Below, piece by piece: positions 8,982 through 16,922 of a stretch of DNA of 64,000 nucleotides (positions within the stretch are counted from its first letter, which is position 1; each line of letters opens with the position of its first letter). The DNA lies in contig CAYULW010000003.1 in assembly GCA_964445815.1 (NCBI GenBank), positions 558,001 to 622,000 of the forward strand. The letters are read 5' to 3'. Origin of the DNA: CAYULW01 sp964445815 (lineage in GTDB: Bacteria > Bacteroidota > Bacteroidia > Flavobacteriales_E > Vicingaceae). The translations under genes were made by a program, and so were the position numbers. The notes below the pieces were generated by a model, which saw nothing but the letters and a program-made list of their open reading frames with translations, had not been told where the DNA came from and did no database searches.

Positions 8982-9551
8982 CTATCTAGATTTAAACTGA
9001 TAGGTTAATATTCCCAATACATAAACGAAACTTGTGGCCAATATTGCTTTTAATACACCTCCGATGATGAATGGTTCTACTCCCATTGCATATGCTTCGG
9101 ACCATTCGGTATATCGAAGTAAACCTAAAAAGCCACAAAGAAGAATAAGAGCAGAGGCAACGCAAAAATGAAAGAGGATGGATAAAAAGTTTTGATCATC
9201 AGATTTACAGCAGGCTACATAGATACAGGCAATAACAAAACCAATGAAATAGCCTAATGTAGAATTGATAAATACCTCCCAACCTGAACTTGCGGCTGCG
9301 AACACCGGTAAACCCGCTACACCTAGAATCAGGTAGAGAAGAACGCTCAATATGGCATTGACCTTATGAAGTAAATAACTGACAACAAGTATGGCCAATG
9401 TTTGTCCAGTTATTGGTGCAATAATTAATTGATTGGGAATTTGTATAGATATCTGAGCAAAAATCCCAATCCATAAAGCTGAATTGAGAATAATTAATGA
9501 GTTAAGAATGAGTTTTTTCACAAGCTTCTGTTTCTTCTGTTTGAAATTCAA
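8982..9551 (-). CDS. bioY: BioY-family biotin transporter substrate-binding (S) component
   Basis: Membrane component of an ECF-type vitamin transporter that binds biotin. The 189-residue product has about six hydrophobic helices and the family signatures: APITGQTLAILVV (conserved Gln-Thr near residue 48), LYLILGVAGLPVFA, and the SGWEVFINSTLGYFIGF stretch corresponding to the GPTGGYLxGF motif. The usual GPTGGY is replaced by NSTLGY, so it is a diverged member. No ecfA/ecfT genes lie nearby; solitary BioY proteins are known to work alone or with shared energising modules. The ATG at 9551 overlaps the upstream gene by 50 nt; a GTG at 9521 would reduce this to 20 nt and is a possible alternative start. 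Confidence 0.82.
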   Translation of the reverse strand: MNFKQKKQKLVKKLILNSLIILNSALWIGIFAQISIQIPNQLIIAPITGQTLAILVVSYLLHKVNAILSVLLYLILGVAGLPVFAAASSGWEVFINSTLGYFIGFVIACIYVACCKSDDQNFLSILFHFCVASALILLCGFLGLLRYTEWSEAYAMGVEPFIIGGVLKAILATSFVYVLGILTYQFKSR

Positions 9552-9906
9552 TCACTTCTAGTTTAAAGTCTTCACTAACAAGTTCTGTTTCTTTAACTTC
9601 TTCATTGATGATGGCATGTTGTGTTGCAAACCAATTGTACCAGAAACCTTTTGAATGACAAGTTGTAATGACTGCTTTTTCTTCAAGTATACCTGAAACG
9701 TATAAGCCAAATTCAATATTCAAGTTGAAGTTCTTTTTAGTTTTGTTTTTGAACTTAATAACTATTCGTTTTTGATCTGATTTGAGATCCTTTATTTTAT
9801 AATAACATTCAATACCTGAAGAAGACTTGAGCAGGATGAATTTTGATTGGCAATATGCAGAACTCAATACAAGTAGAAATAAGAACGTGAATATTTGTTT
9901 TTTCAT
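9502..9906 (-). CDS. Small secreted protein of unknown function
   Basis: A 134-residue product with a clear Sec signal peptide (KKQIFTFLFLLVLSSAYCQ, cleavage likely before Gln20 or Ser21). The rest is a beta-rich lysine-rich segment with YYKIKDLKSDQKRIVIKFKN and an acidic C-terminal tail (EVIEFQTEETEACEKTHS). The aromatic-rich segment SKGFWYNWFATQHAI in the middle is distinctive. I do not recognise a family. It precedes bioY and overlaps it by up to 50 nt, so the two are probably cotranscribed, but nothing in it points to biotin. A single exported beta-sandwich domain is the best guess. Confidence 0.7.
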   Translation of the reverse strand: MKKQIFTFLFLLVLSSAYCQSKFILLKSSSGIECYYKIKDLKSDQKRIVIKFKNKTKKNFNLNIEFGLYVSGILEEKAVITTCHSKGFWYNWFATQHAIINEEVKETELVSEDFKLEVIEFQTEETEACEKTHS

Positions 9907-9976
9907 TGATTATAAGTAAGTTATGTCTGACGCAACAATCTTGCAAAGGTGCTGAAAAAAAACATCAAATGTGGAA

Positions 9977-10007
9977 TTGTTTATGTGAAAATAAAGTCTT
10001 TATTTTG
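9977..10007 (+). promoter_or_regulatory. Probable promoter of rpmB
   Basis: TTG at 9977-9979 and TATTTTG at 10001-10007 are 21 nt apart. This is close to the Bacteroidota consensus (TTG, 19-21 nt, TAnnTTTG), with one base missing in the -7 box. It gives a leader of roughly 35 nt before the rpmB ATG at 10047. Confidence 0.5.
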
Positions 10008-10046
10008 CACACCATTTTTTAGTAAAGAAGCGAAAAGAAATCAGTC

Positions 10047-10283
10047 ATGTCAAAAGTTTGTCAAATAACAGGAAAGAAAGTGATTACAGGGAATAATGTT
10101 TCTCACTCTAAAAGAAGAACACGAAGAACATTTTCTCCAAACTTGTTTACAAGAAAGTTTTACAATGCAGAAGATGGCACTTGGGTCACTTTAAAAGTTT
10201 CTGCTAAAGGAATCAGAATCATTAGTAAGAAGGGTTTGGCAGCAAGTATGAAAGAAGCAAGAGAGAAAGGTTATTTGAAGTAA
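10047..10283 (+). CDS. rpmB: 50S ribosomal protein L28
   Basis: Ribosomal large-subunit protein of 78 residues, the normal length. It opens with MSKVCQITGKKVITGNNVSHS, the diagnostic CxxTGKxxxxGNxVSHS pattern of bL28, followed by the basic KRRTRRTF segment and a Lys-rich C-terminus ending in EAREKGYLK. The gene stands alone: a promoter lies just upstream and a strong hairpin follows within 20 nt. In many Bacteroidota rpmB is followed by rpmG (L33) and a DUF4295 gene; neither is present here. Confidence 0.97.
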   Translation: MSKVCQITGKKVITGNNVSHSKRRTRRTFSPNLFTRKFYNAEDGTWVTLKVSAKGIRIISKKGLAASMKEAREKGYLK

Positions 10284-10303
10284 ATAAATATAGATTAATA
10301 CTT

Positions 10304-10336
10304 AAAAGGCCTTCTGTTATGCAGAAGGCCTTTTTA
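10304..10336. terminator. Bidirectional terminator between rpmB and the DUF1287 gene
   Basis: AAAAGGCCTTCTG and CAGAAGGCCTTTTT pair around a 4-5 nt loop. A-run and T-run flanks allow it to stop both rpmB (plus) and the convergent DUF1287 gene (minus), whose stop codon at 10334 lies inside the terminator tail. Confidence 0.88.
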
Positions 10337-10918
10337 TTTTCTATACTTATAATGTCCAATAATTTTATAATCAAAAAGACAATCTTCGATCACTTGACCT
10401 CCACCAATGTTATGAATAATCATGTACCTTAAATTATCTTTTGATTTCTTTGAAGATACTATTCCTATGTGCGTTACTCCTCCTCCTAGGTTCCAACATA
10501 CAACATCACCCGGTTGATAGTCTTTTGCCTTATTGGAGATCAACAATTCTTTGCCATGTCTGGAAAAGAAAGTCATCAGATTAGGAACTCGACGATGATC
10601 AATATTCTTATCCGGTTGACTTAAACCCCAAACATTGGGGTAAACTGAAAAATTCTTTTTCATATCAATATGAACTTCCTTTTGAAGGTCAATATTCATT
10701 TTTCTATAGGCTCTAATTATTACATCAGTGCAAACGCCTTTACCTTTAGGAACATCGCCGTTTGGATAAGATAAGTTGAAATATGAGGGGTCGTATTGAA
10801 CATGATCCTTTGTGAGGGTCAGAGCAGAGTCTGCAAGTTGACTGTAAAAATCGGATTGTCCAATTAAGCAAGAGTAAGTTATTATGAAACTGAATAGAAT
10901 TAAGGCTTTCTTTATCAT
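10334..10918 (-). CDS. Exported DUF1287-family protein (NlpC/P60-like fold)
   Basis: A 194-residue product with a signal peptide (IKKALILFSFIITYSCLIG). The mature part has features of DUF1287 proteins: an early YDPSYFNLSYPNGDVPKGKGVCTDVIIRAYR segment with a conserved Cys in GVCTDV, a DHRRVPNLMTFF segment, and a late VTHIGIVSS motif with a His. A Cys/His pair placed like this resembles the papain-like NlpC/P60 superfamily, so an envelope amidase or peptidase role is plausible but not shown for the family. It is monocistronic and ends in the terminator shared with rpmB. Note that the FSFIITYSC segment could be read as a lipobox, but the Cys at 16 is followed by hydrophobic Leu-Ile, so I favour ordinary cleavage. 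Confidence 0.82.
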   Translation of the reverse strand: MIKKALILFSFIITYSCLIGQSDFYSQLADSALTLTKDHVQYDPSYFNLSYPNGDVPKGKGVCTDVIIRAYRKMNIDLQKEVHIDMKKNFSVYPNVWGLSQPDKNIDHRRVPNLMTFFSRHGKELLISNKAKDYQPGDVVCWNLGGGVTHIGIVSSKKSKDNLRYMIIHNIGGGQVIEDCLFDYKIIGHYKYRK

Positions 10919-10973
10919 TAATATTGGTTTTAAGTAATACTTAAAATCAAGTGCATTATTGTTTTGGATTGAA

Positions 10974-11010
10974 ATAAAAAAATCCCGATTTGAGAACTCA
11001 AATCGGGACC
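10974..11010 (-). terminator. Terminator of the beta-oxidation operon
   Basis: Perfect 12-bp inverted repeat TCCCGATTTGAG / CTCAAATCGGGA with a 2-nt centre, followed on the minus strand by a run of seven T. It lies just downstream of the acyl-CoA dehydrogenase gene, last in the marR-led operon. Confidence 0.88.
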
Positions 11011-11033
11011 GATGTTAAACAATTGAATCCAAA

Positions 11034-12806
11034 CTAGTAGCAATATTTGTTTTGATCAATCATCTTTGCAGCGATTTTTCTTCTCGCTTCCTTCGTATTA
11101 TAGGGTGCAATTTTACTGAATCTTTTTATTCCCATCAATAAAGCTCTTTGTTCATCTCCTTCGGCAAAAGCATTAACAGCTTCCTTACCCCATTTGTTCA
11201 CTCTATCGGCTGCGTCATATAAATAGCAAGCCATCATTTCCTTCTTTAGCTCATAATCAAGTGTCAGGTTTTTGATCTTGTTTACTCTTAAGACTAAGGA
11301 TTCGCAAACATATGCTTCCATAGCAATATCAGCGATATTCATTAATATTTCCTGTTCTTTTGCTAAGCTCGTTGTGAATTTTTTTGCTGCTGCTCCGGCA
11401 ACAAGTAATACCGCCTTTTTAAAGTTTTCAACTGTTCTGTAGTATGAAGAAAATTCATCAGTGTCGTCAAAATCAAAATCAGGTATTTCTAGAAGTGAGT
11501 CTCCTACTTTTTGGGCAGGTCCAAGAAGATCTAGATCACCACTTAAAGCTCTTTTTAGAATCATGTCAACTGTAAGCATTCGATTGATTTCATTTGTCCC
11601 TTCAAAAATTCGATTGATTCTGGCATCTCGATAGGCTCTTTCCATATCTGCTTCAGCCGAATATCCCATTCCCCCATACACTTGCACACCTTCATCTACA
11701 ACATAATCTAGTGTTTCTGAGCCATGAACTTTCAAAATAGCGCATTCAGGTGCAAATTCTCTGATACCTTCCAAAGTGGCCTCTTGTTTATCCATGCCCT
11801 CATTGACCAAAGCATTTATCTTGTCTTCGATGTTCTGACTTAATCGATATAGCGCAGATTCAGTAGCATAACTCCGAATGGCTTGTTCCGCTAATTTATA
11901 TCGAATTGCACCATATTTAGAAATGGCTCGCCCAAATTGCTCTCTTTCATTGGCATAATTAACGGTTCTTGAAATGGCTGCCTTGGAGGCACCTAAAGCT
12001 GCGCCGGCAAGTTTTGCTCTTCCGATATTTAAGATATTTAATGCGATTTTAAAGCCACCACCTCTTTTTCCCAAAAGATTATCGACCGGAACTTTGACAT
12101 CGTTGAAGAAGATCTGCCGTGTTGAAGAACCTTTGATGCCCATCTTTTTTTCTTCGGGATTCATTGTGATGCCTTCCATTCCGCTCTCTAAAATAAATGC
12201 ACTCAAATCTTCGTCATCTTCAACTTTTGCAAAAACAGTAAGAACATCTGCAAAGCCACCATTGGTAATCCACATTTTTTGACCGTTAATGATGTAGTGT
12301 TTGCCATCTTCAGCTAGAGTGGCTTTTGTTTTTCCTGAATTGGCATCAGAACCAGATCCGGGCTCAGTTAAACAATAACAACCTTTCCATTCTCCACTTG
12401 CCAACTTAGGAACATATTTTTCTTTTTGCTCGTCAGTTCCGTAATACAAAATGGGTAGTGTACCTATTCCGGTATGTGCTGATAGGGCAACAGCAAATGA
12501 ATATCCTGCTCCTGTAACCTCTGCCGTAAGCATTGAGGTGACAAAACTTTTTCCAAAACCGCCCAGTTCTTCAGGTACTGATATACCACAAAGGCCAAGT
12601 TCCCCTGCTTTGTTTAGTAGGCTCGACATTAGACCTTCTTCAAGTGCATCTATTCTGTCTAAAACAGGGTAGACTTCCTGATCTAGAAAATCTTGAGAAC
12701 TTTGAGCAATCATTTTTTGTTCTTCATCATATTGCTCTGGAATAAATATGTCATCCGGTGACGTAGTTCGGATTAGAAATTCTCCTCCTTTAATTGCTTT
12801 ACTCAT
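11034..12806 (-). CDS. Acyl-CoA dehydrogenase (long/very-long-chain type)
   Basis: FAD enzyme that carries out the first oxidation of beta-oxidation and passes electrons to ETF. The product is 590 residues, longer than the 380-residue short/medium-chain forms, matching the VLCAD-like or FadE-like type found in bacterial fadN-fadA-fadE operons. Visible motifs are CYCLTEPGSGSDANSGKTKA near residues 146-165, the FAD-contacting WITNGGFADVLTVFAKVE, GREQFGRAIS-like NEREQFGRAISKYGAIRYKLA, and RINRIFEGTNEINRM near 400, which holds the catalytic Glu of this class. About 150 extra C-terminal helical residues follow. It is the last gene of the operon, 11 nt after the thiolase gene. Confidence 0.95.
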   Translation of the reverse strand: MSKAIKGGEFLIRTTSPDDIFIPEQYDEEQKMIAQSSQDFLDQEVYPVLDRIDALEEGLMSSLLNKAGELGLCGISVPEELGGFGKSFVTSMLTAEVTGAGYSFAVALSAHTGIGTLPILYYGTDEQKEKYVPKLASGEWKGCYCLTEPGSGSDANSGKTKATLAEDGKHYIINGQKMWITNGGFADVLTVFAKVEDDEDLSAFILESGMEGITMNPEEKKMGIKGSSTRQIFFNDVKVPVDNLLGKRGGGFKIALNILNIGRAKLAGAALGASKAAISRTVNYANEREQFGRAISKYGAIRYKLAEQAIRSYATESALYRLSQNIEDKINALVNEGMDKQEATLEGIREFAPECAILKVHGSETLDYVVDEGVQVYGGMGYSAEADMERAYRDARINRIFEGTNEINRMLTVDMILKRALSGDLDLLGPAQKVGDSLLEIPDFDFDDTDEFSSYYRTVENFKKAVLLVAGAAAKKFTTSLAKEQEILMNIADIAMEAYVCESLVLRVNKIKNLTLDYELKKEMMACYLYDAADRVNKWGKEAVNAFAEGDEQRALLMGIKRFSKIAPYNTKEARRKIAAKMIDQNKYCY

Positions 12807-12817
12807 AACATCTGGTT

Positions 12818-13996
12818 TTAAATTAACTCAAAAATTCCTGCGGCACCTTGTCCTGTTCCAACACACATGGTCACCATGCCTCGTTTTTGATTTCGTTTTT
12901 TTAATTCGTTCAAGACTTGAACAGTTAGCTTCGCTCCTGTACAACCTAGTGGATGCCCTAAGGCAATTGCTCCACCATTCACGTTTACAATTTCCGGGTT
13001 CAAATCTAAAGTCCGGATTACTGCAAGAGATTGTGAGGCGAAAGCTTCGTTGAGCTCAATAAGGTCAATATCTTTTAGAGATAAGCCTGCTTGTTTCAAA
13101 GCCATGGGAATGGCTTTAACGGGACCAATTCCCATAATTCTTGGATCTACTCCAACAGTAGCATAGCTTAGTAATCTGGCAATTGGTTCTAGTTGATATT
13201 TTTTTACCATCTCTTCGGTAGCTAGCATTACAAAAGCAGCTCCATCAGAAGTTTGGGAGGAGTTTCCGGCTGTTACACTTCCTCCTTGTGCAAATACAGG
13301 TCTAAGTTTTGAAAGCGCTTCCTTGGACGTATCTTTTCTAGGCCCTTCATCAATTGTAAATTCACTTACTTTTTCTTGTCTTTTGTTATTCTCACCTAAG
13401 AAGGTTTCCTTTACCTTGATCGGAGCAATGTCTTCTGCAAATCGATTTTCTTCAATAGCTCTTAAAGCTTTTTGATGAGAATTATAAGCAAACTCATCTT
13501 GATCCTCTCTATTGACTTTGTATTCTTTGGCAACAGCTTCTGCAGTTAGACCCATGCCCCAGTAATAGGTAGGATGTTCTTTTGCAACATCAGCATGTGG
13601 AACGATTCTCCAGCCTCCCATACTAATGGGTGACATGGATTCTATTCCTCCGGCTAATACCATGTTACCAATTCCATTTTTTAGTTTAGCATTTCCAATA
13701 GCAATCGTTTCTAAACCGGATGAGCAATATCGATTTACTGTCATTCCTGGAATTTCAATTTCATTTAAGCCCATTAAGGAGACCAAACGTCCTACGTTTA
13801 AGCCTTGCTCAGCTTCAGGAGTTGCATTGCCCACAATAACATCGCTGATGTCTGCCTTATCAATCTCAGGAAGCTTAGACATTAAATATTGGATGACCTG
13901 AGCTCCTAATTCATCGGGCCGGGTAAATCTCAGACTTCCCCTTGGAGCTTTACCAACAGCACTTCTGTATCCAGCTACTATAAAAACTTCTTTCAT
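12818..13996 (-). CDS. fadA: Acetyl-CoA C-acyltransferase (3-ketoacyl-CoA thiolase)
   Basis: Cleaves 3-ketoacyl-CoA with CoA to release acetyl-CoA, the last step of beta-oxidation. The 392 residues contain all three thiolase active-site elements: the nucleophilic Cys in VNRYCSSGLE near residue 88, the His in NGGAIALGHPLGCTGA near 348, and the second Cys in MVTMCVGTGQGA near 378. GNSSQTSDGAA and ELNEAFA are further family marks. It lies 3 nt after the hydratase/dehydrogenase fusion and 11 nt before the acyl-CoA dehydrogenase. Biosynthetic thiolases have the same motifs; the operon points to the degradative role. Confidence 0.95.
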   Translation of the reverse strand: MKEVFIVAGYRSAVGKAPRGSLRFTRPDELGAQVIQYLMSKLPEIDKADISDVIVGNATPEAEQGLNVGRLVSLMGLNEIEIPGMTVNRYCSSGLETIAIGNAKLKNGIGNMVLAGGIESMSPISMGGWRIVPHADVAKEHPTYYWGMGLTAEAVAKEYKVNREDQDEFAYNSHQKALRAIEENRFAEDIAPIKVKETFLGENNKRQEKVSEFTIDEGPRKDTSKEALSKLRPVFAQGGSVTAGNSSQTSDGAAFVMLATEEMVKKYQLEPIARLLSYATVGVDPRIMGIGPVKAIPMALKQAGLSLKDIDLIELNEAFASQSLAVIRTLDLNPEIVNVNGGAIALGHPLGCTGAKLTVQVLNELKKRNQKRGMVTMCVGTGQGAAGIFELI

Positions 13997-13999
13997 GCT

Positions 14000-16408
14000 T
14001 TAGTTTCTTAATATTTTACCTTTTGTCACCATGCTTTGCAGGCGTTCTAATGTTTTACGTGTTGAACACAATTCAATAAAGGCCTTACGCTCAAGATCCA
14101 ATAAGTAAGATTCGCTTACTTCCGTAATTTCAGATAAATCTCCTCCTGCCAATACAAAGCCCAATTTTTCTGAGATCAGTTGATCGTGTTCGGAAATATA
14201 GTTTCCGGCCTGCATAGAGTTTGCACCTACATAAACTAGTCCAAGAGCTTCTTTACCAAGCACTTTAATGTCTTTTCGTTCTATTGGTTGCGTATATCCT
14301 TGTTCTGATAGGTTTAAGGCTGCTTTTTTAGCCCTGGTCAATTGTAGCTCTCTACTCATGACAACTTCATCTGTTCCTTTTCTTAAATAACCAAGTTCAA
14401 AGGCTTCTTCTGCAGAGGTGGCCACTTTTGCTTGTCCAATTGTTAAGAAGCGTTCTCTGAATGCATTTGTTCTGATATCTCCTTCTTTTAAATCGTCAGA
14501 TAAGCGGAGGGCAAACTCTTTTGTTCCCCCACCACCGGGTATAACGCCAACTCCAAACTCAACCAAGCCCATATAAGTTTCAGCATGGGCTAGAACTTTG
14601 TCGGAATGCATGGAAAGTTCACAACCACCTCCAAGTGCCATTTGATGCGTAGCGACAATAACAGGTATTGATGAATAACGAATCCTCATCATGGTTCTTT
14701 GAAACTGCGAAATGGCAAAAAAGAGTTCATCGTATTCCTGCTCAACGGCCATCATAAAGATCATGCCTACATTGGCTCCGGCTGAAAAGTTTTGTCCCGT
14801 ATTGTAAATAACTAATCCTTTATACTCTTTTTCGGCCAGCTCGATGGCTTTATTAATGGCTGTAATGATCTCACTACCTATGACATTCATCTTGGTGTGA
14901 AACTCCAGGTTAATGATTCCATCTCCCAAGTCGACGATTGTTGCTCCCTTATTTGACCAAAGTGTATGCTCTGATCTTAAGTTGTCTAGTACTACCAAGT
15001 CTTCGGTACCGGGAATTACTTTATAGGTTTTACTTTTCAGATCATAATATTTCTTTACTCCATTCTCAATGACATAGAATTGCTCCTTGCCGGTTTTTAG
15101 CAATTCTTCAATCCATTCAGCTAATTCATAGCCTTCATTCTTCATTCCCTGAACGGTCGATTTCAGTCCGCAAGCATCCCAAGTTTCAAAAGGACCCAAT
15201 TGCCATCCGAAGCCCGAACGCATTCCATCATCTATTTTGTAGAGTTCATCAGAAATTTCTGGAATGCGTTTGGAGACATAATCGAAGAGTGCATAAAAAG
15301 TTCTTCTATAAAACTCACCTCCTTTATCACTATGATTAATTAAAAATTTAGTCCTTTCTCTAATGTCATCAATTTCTCTTCCTTTACCTATACTGTCGAA
15401 TCTAACTTTGGATTGTTCTCTATATTCCAAACTTTCTAGATCGAGTGAAAGAATCTGGCTCTTACCTTCTTTGTCTTTTATTTTCTTGTAAAACCCTTGC
15501 CCGCTTTTTGACCCTAGCCACTTTTTCTCAACCATTTGCTGGATATAGTTAGGAATTTCAAACATTGATCTCTTTTCATCATGTGGGCAATTTTCATGGA
15601 CTCCATTGGCAACGTGCACTAAGGTATCCAGTCCAACCACATCACACGTTCTGAATGTCGCTGACTTAGGCCGACCGAGTACAGGTCCCGTTAGTTTATC
15701 TACCTCTTCTACTTTTAAGCCAAGTGTTTTGACAGTATGAAAGAGAGACATAATTGAAAACACTCCAATGCGATTGGCGATAAATGCCGGAGTATCTTTA
15801 CACAGAACTGTTTTTTTTCCAAGGAAAGTCCGACCATAATTCATTAAAAAATCAACAAGTTCAGGTTTAGTCTTTGTACTTGGGATAATTTCTAATAATT
15901 CAAGATAGCGGGGAGGATTAAAGAAATGGGTGCCTAAGAAATGAGCTTTGAAATCTTCACTTCTGTCTTTCAGCATGCTTTCTATCGGAATGCCTGAAGT
16001 ATTTGTAGAAATAATGCTTTCTTTTTTCCTATGTTCTTCAATTCTAGAAAAAACCTGCTTTTTGATATCTAACCTTTCAACTACGACTTCAAGAATCCAG
16101 TCGGCATCTTTTATTTTTTCAAAATCACCGTCAATGTTACCGGTTACTATTCGGTTTGCAAATTTTTGACTGTAGAGTGGTGCTGGTTTCATTTTAATGG
16201 CAGCTGCCAATGCTTCGTTGACTATTCTATTTTTAACACCTTTTGATTCAAGGCTCAAACCTTGTCCTTTTTCTTTTTCATTTAACTCTTTAGGAGCAAT
16301 GTCCAACAAAAGAACTTCACAACCAATATTTGCAAAGTGACATGCAATTTGAGAGCCCATTACCCCGGAGCCTACTATCGCAACTTTTCTTATTCGTCTT
16401 ATACTCAT
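14000..16408 (-). CDS. 3-hydroxyacyl-CoA dehydrogenase / enoyl-CoA hydratase bifunctional protein (FadN-like)
   Basis: Bifunctional enzyme for the middle two steps of beta-oxidation. Unlike E. coli FadB, the dehydrogenase comes first, as in Bacillus FadN. The NAD-binding motif is AIVGSGVMGSQIACHFANIGCEV at residues 9-31, HFFNPPRYLELLE is the catalytic-domain signature near 155-170, and the dehydrogenase C-terminal domain follows to about 450. The hydratase (crotonase) fold occupies about 500-800 with QNFSAGANVGMIF and ALGGGCELSMHSDKVLAHAETYMGLVEFGVGVIPGGGGTKEF, which form the oxyanion hole and carry a catalytic Glu. It overlaps marR by 1 nt and precedes fadA by 3 nt, so it is in one operon with them. 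Confidence 0.95.
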   Translation of the reverse strand: MSIRRIRKVAIVGSGVMGSQIACHFANIGCEVLLLDIAPKELNEKEKGQGLSLESKGVKNRIVNEALAAAIKMKPAPLYSQKFANRIVTGNIDGDFEKIKDADWILEVVVERLDIKKQVFSRIEEHRKKESIISTNTSGIPIESMLKDRSEDFKAHFLGTHFFNPPRYLELLEIIPSTKTKPELVDFLMNYGRTFLGKKTVLCKDTPAFIANRIGVFSIMSLFHTVKTLGLKVEEVDKLTGPVLGRPKSATFRTCDVVGLDTLVHVANGVHENCPHDEKRSMFEIPNYIQQMVEKKWLGSKSGQGFYKKIKDKEGKSQILSLDLESLEYREQSKVRFDSIGKGREIDDIRERTKFLINHSDKGGEFYRRTFYALFDYVSKRIPEISDELYKIDDGMRSGFGWQLGPFETWDACGLKSTVQGMKNEGYELAEWIEELLKTGKEQFYVIENGVKKYYDLKSKTYKVIPGTEDLVVLDNLRSEHTLWSNKGATIVDLGDGIINLEFHTKMNVIGSEIITAINKAIELAEKEYKGLVIYNTGQNFSAGANVGMIFMMAVEQEYDELFFAISQFQRTMMRIRYSSIPVIVATHQMALGGGCELSMHSDKVLAHAETYMGLVEFGVGVIPGGGGTKEFALRLSDDLKEGDIRTNAFRERFLTIGQAKVATSAEEAFELGYLRKGTDEVVMSRELQLTRAKKAALNLSEQGYTQPIERKDIKVLGKEALGLVYVGANSMQAGNYISEHDQLISEKLGFVLAGGDLSEITEVSESYLLDLERKAFIELCSTRKTLERLQSMVTKGKILRN

Positions 16409-16851
16409 TAAGTTAATTTTTTATTACTGTATTCTTCCGTCAGTTGAAATATATCTTTCATCACTTCTTTGTACGCAATTATTTTCTGAGAGTCGATATT
16501 TTGAATTAAGAACTCATTGAATTCCCGAACTACTTTCTTTGCAATTTTTTGCTTTGATATTCCTTTCTCAGTAAGGTGGATTTTCACCAGTCTTCCATCT
16601 GATTTATCTTTTTTTCTAATGATTAGATTGTTATTTTCCATAGACTTAAGCACTCTGCTAAGGCTAGTTGCTTTCATGCCCATTAGTGGGGCGATTTTAG
16701 TAGCCGGTGTCCCTTTCTTTTCATCGATATTGATCAAAACGAACCCTGTTGCTTGAGTAAGTTCGTATTGACCTGCTATGTGATTGTAAAAATTAACAAT
16801 GGAATGCCATGCCAGTTTAATGTGAAAATCGACGGTGTCTTCTGCTTTCAT
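16408..16851 (-). CDS. MarR-family transcriptional regulator of the beta-oxidation operon
   Basis: A 147-residue winged-helix DNA-binding protein. The recognition region is ATKIAPLMGMKATSLSRVLKSMENNNLIIRKKDKSDGRLVKIHLTEKG at residues 54-101: a helix-turn-helix followed by the wing with the DxRxxxIxLT signature of MarR proteins. Helices at both ends would form the dimer interface. It is the first gene of the fad operon, with the start codon of fadN overlapping its stop by 1 nt, so it very likely regulates its own operon. A perfect palindrome and an imperfect copy lie directly upstream of the start. Ligand is probably an acyl-CoA or fatty acid, by analogy with other fad-linked repressors; this is inference. 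Confidence 0.93.
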   Translation of the reverse strand: MKAEDTVDFHIKLAWHSIVNFYNHIAGQYELTQATGFVLINIDEKKGTPATKIAPLMGMKATSLSRVLKSMENNNLIIRKKDKSDGRLVKIHLTEKGISKQKIAKKVVREFNEFLIQNIDSQKIIAYKEVMKDIFQLTEEYSNKKLT

Positions 16852-16856
16852 TTTTT

Positions 16857-16872
16857 ATTATGCGTGCTTAAC
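16857..16872 (-). promoter_or_regulatory. Imperfect operator copy for the MarR regulator
   Basis: ATTATGCGTGCTTAAC matches the perfect palindrome at 16897-16912 at 13 of 16 positions. Its start is exactly 40 bp from that of the other copy, about four helical turns, so two dimers would sit on the same face. It lies between the -7 box and the start codon of the MarR gene, where a bound repressor would block the start of transcription. Confidence 0.6.
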
Positions 16873-16879
16873 AAATTTA
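16872..16879 (-). promoter_or_regulatory. Probable -7 promoter element of the marR-fad operon
   Basis: On the minus strand this reads TAAATTTG, an exact match to TAnnTTTG. It predicts a transcript start near 16866 and a leader of about 15 nt. The -33 region falls in or beside the perfect palindrome and has no clean TTG. Confidence 0.6.
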
Positions 16880-16896
16880 TAAAAAAACTTAAAATA

Positions 16897-16912
16897 ATTA
16901 TGCATGCATAAT
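16897..16912. promoter_or_regulatory. Perfect 16-bp palindrome, probable MarR operator
   Basis: ATTATGCATGCATAAT is identical to its own reverse complement. It lies 46 bp upstream of the MarR start codon, over the expected -33 region of that promoter and 11 bp before a TACCTTTG box in the other direction. Size and symmetry suit a MarR dimer site. Confidence 0.7.
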
Positions 16913-16922
16913 AAATTTTTTA

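Noticed and set aside
12748..13053. Plus-strand open frame across the thiolase/acyl-CoA dehydrogenase junction
   Set aside because: Antisense to two well-supported genes; no domain, promoter or start signal.
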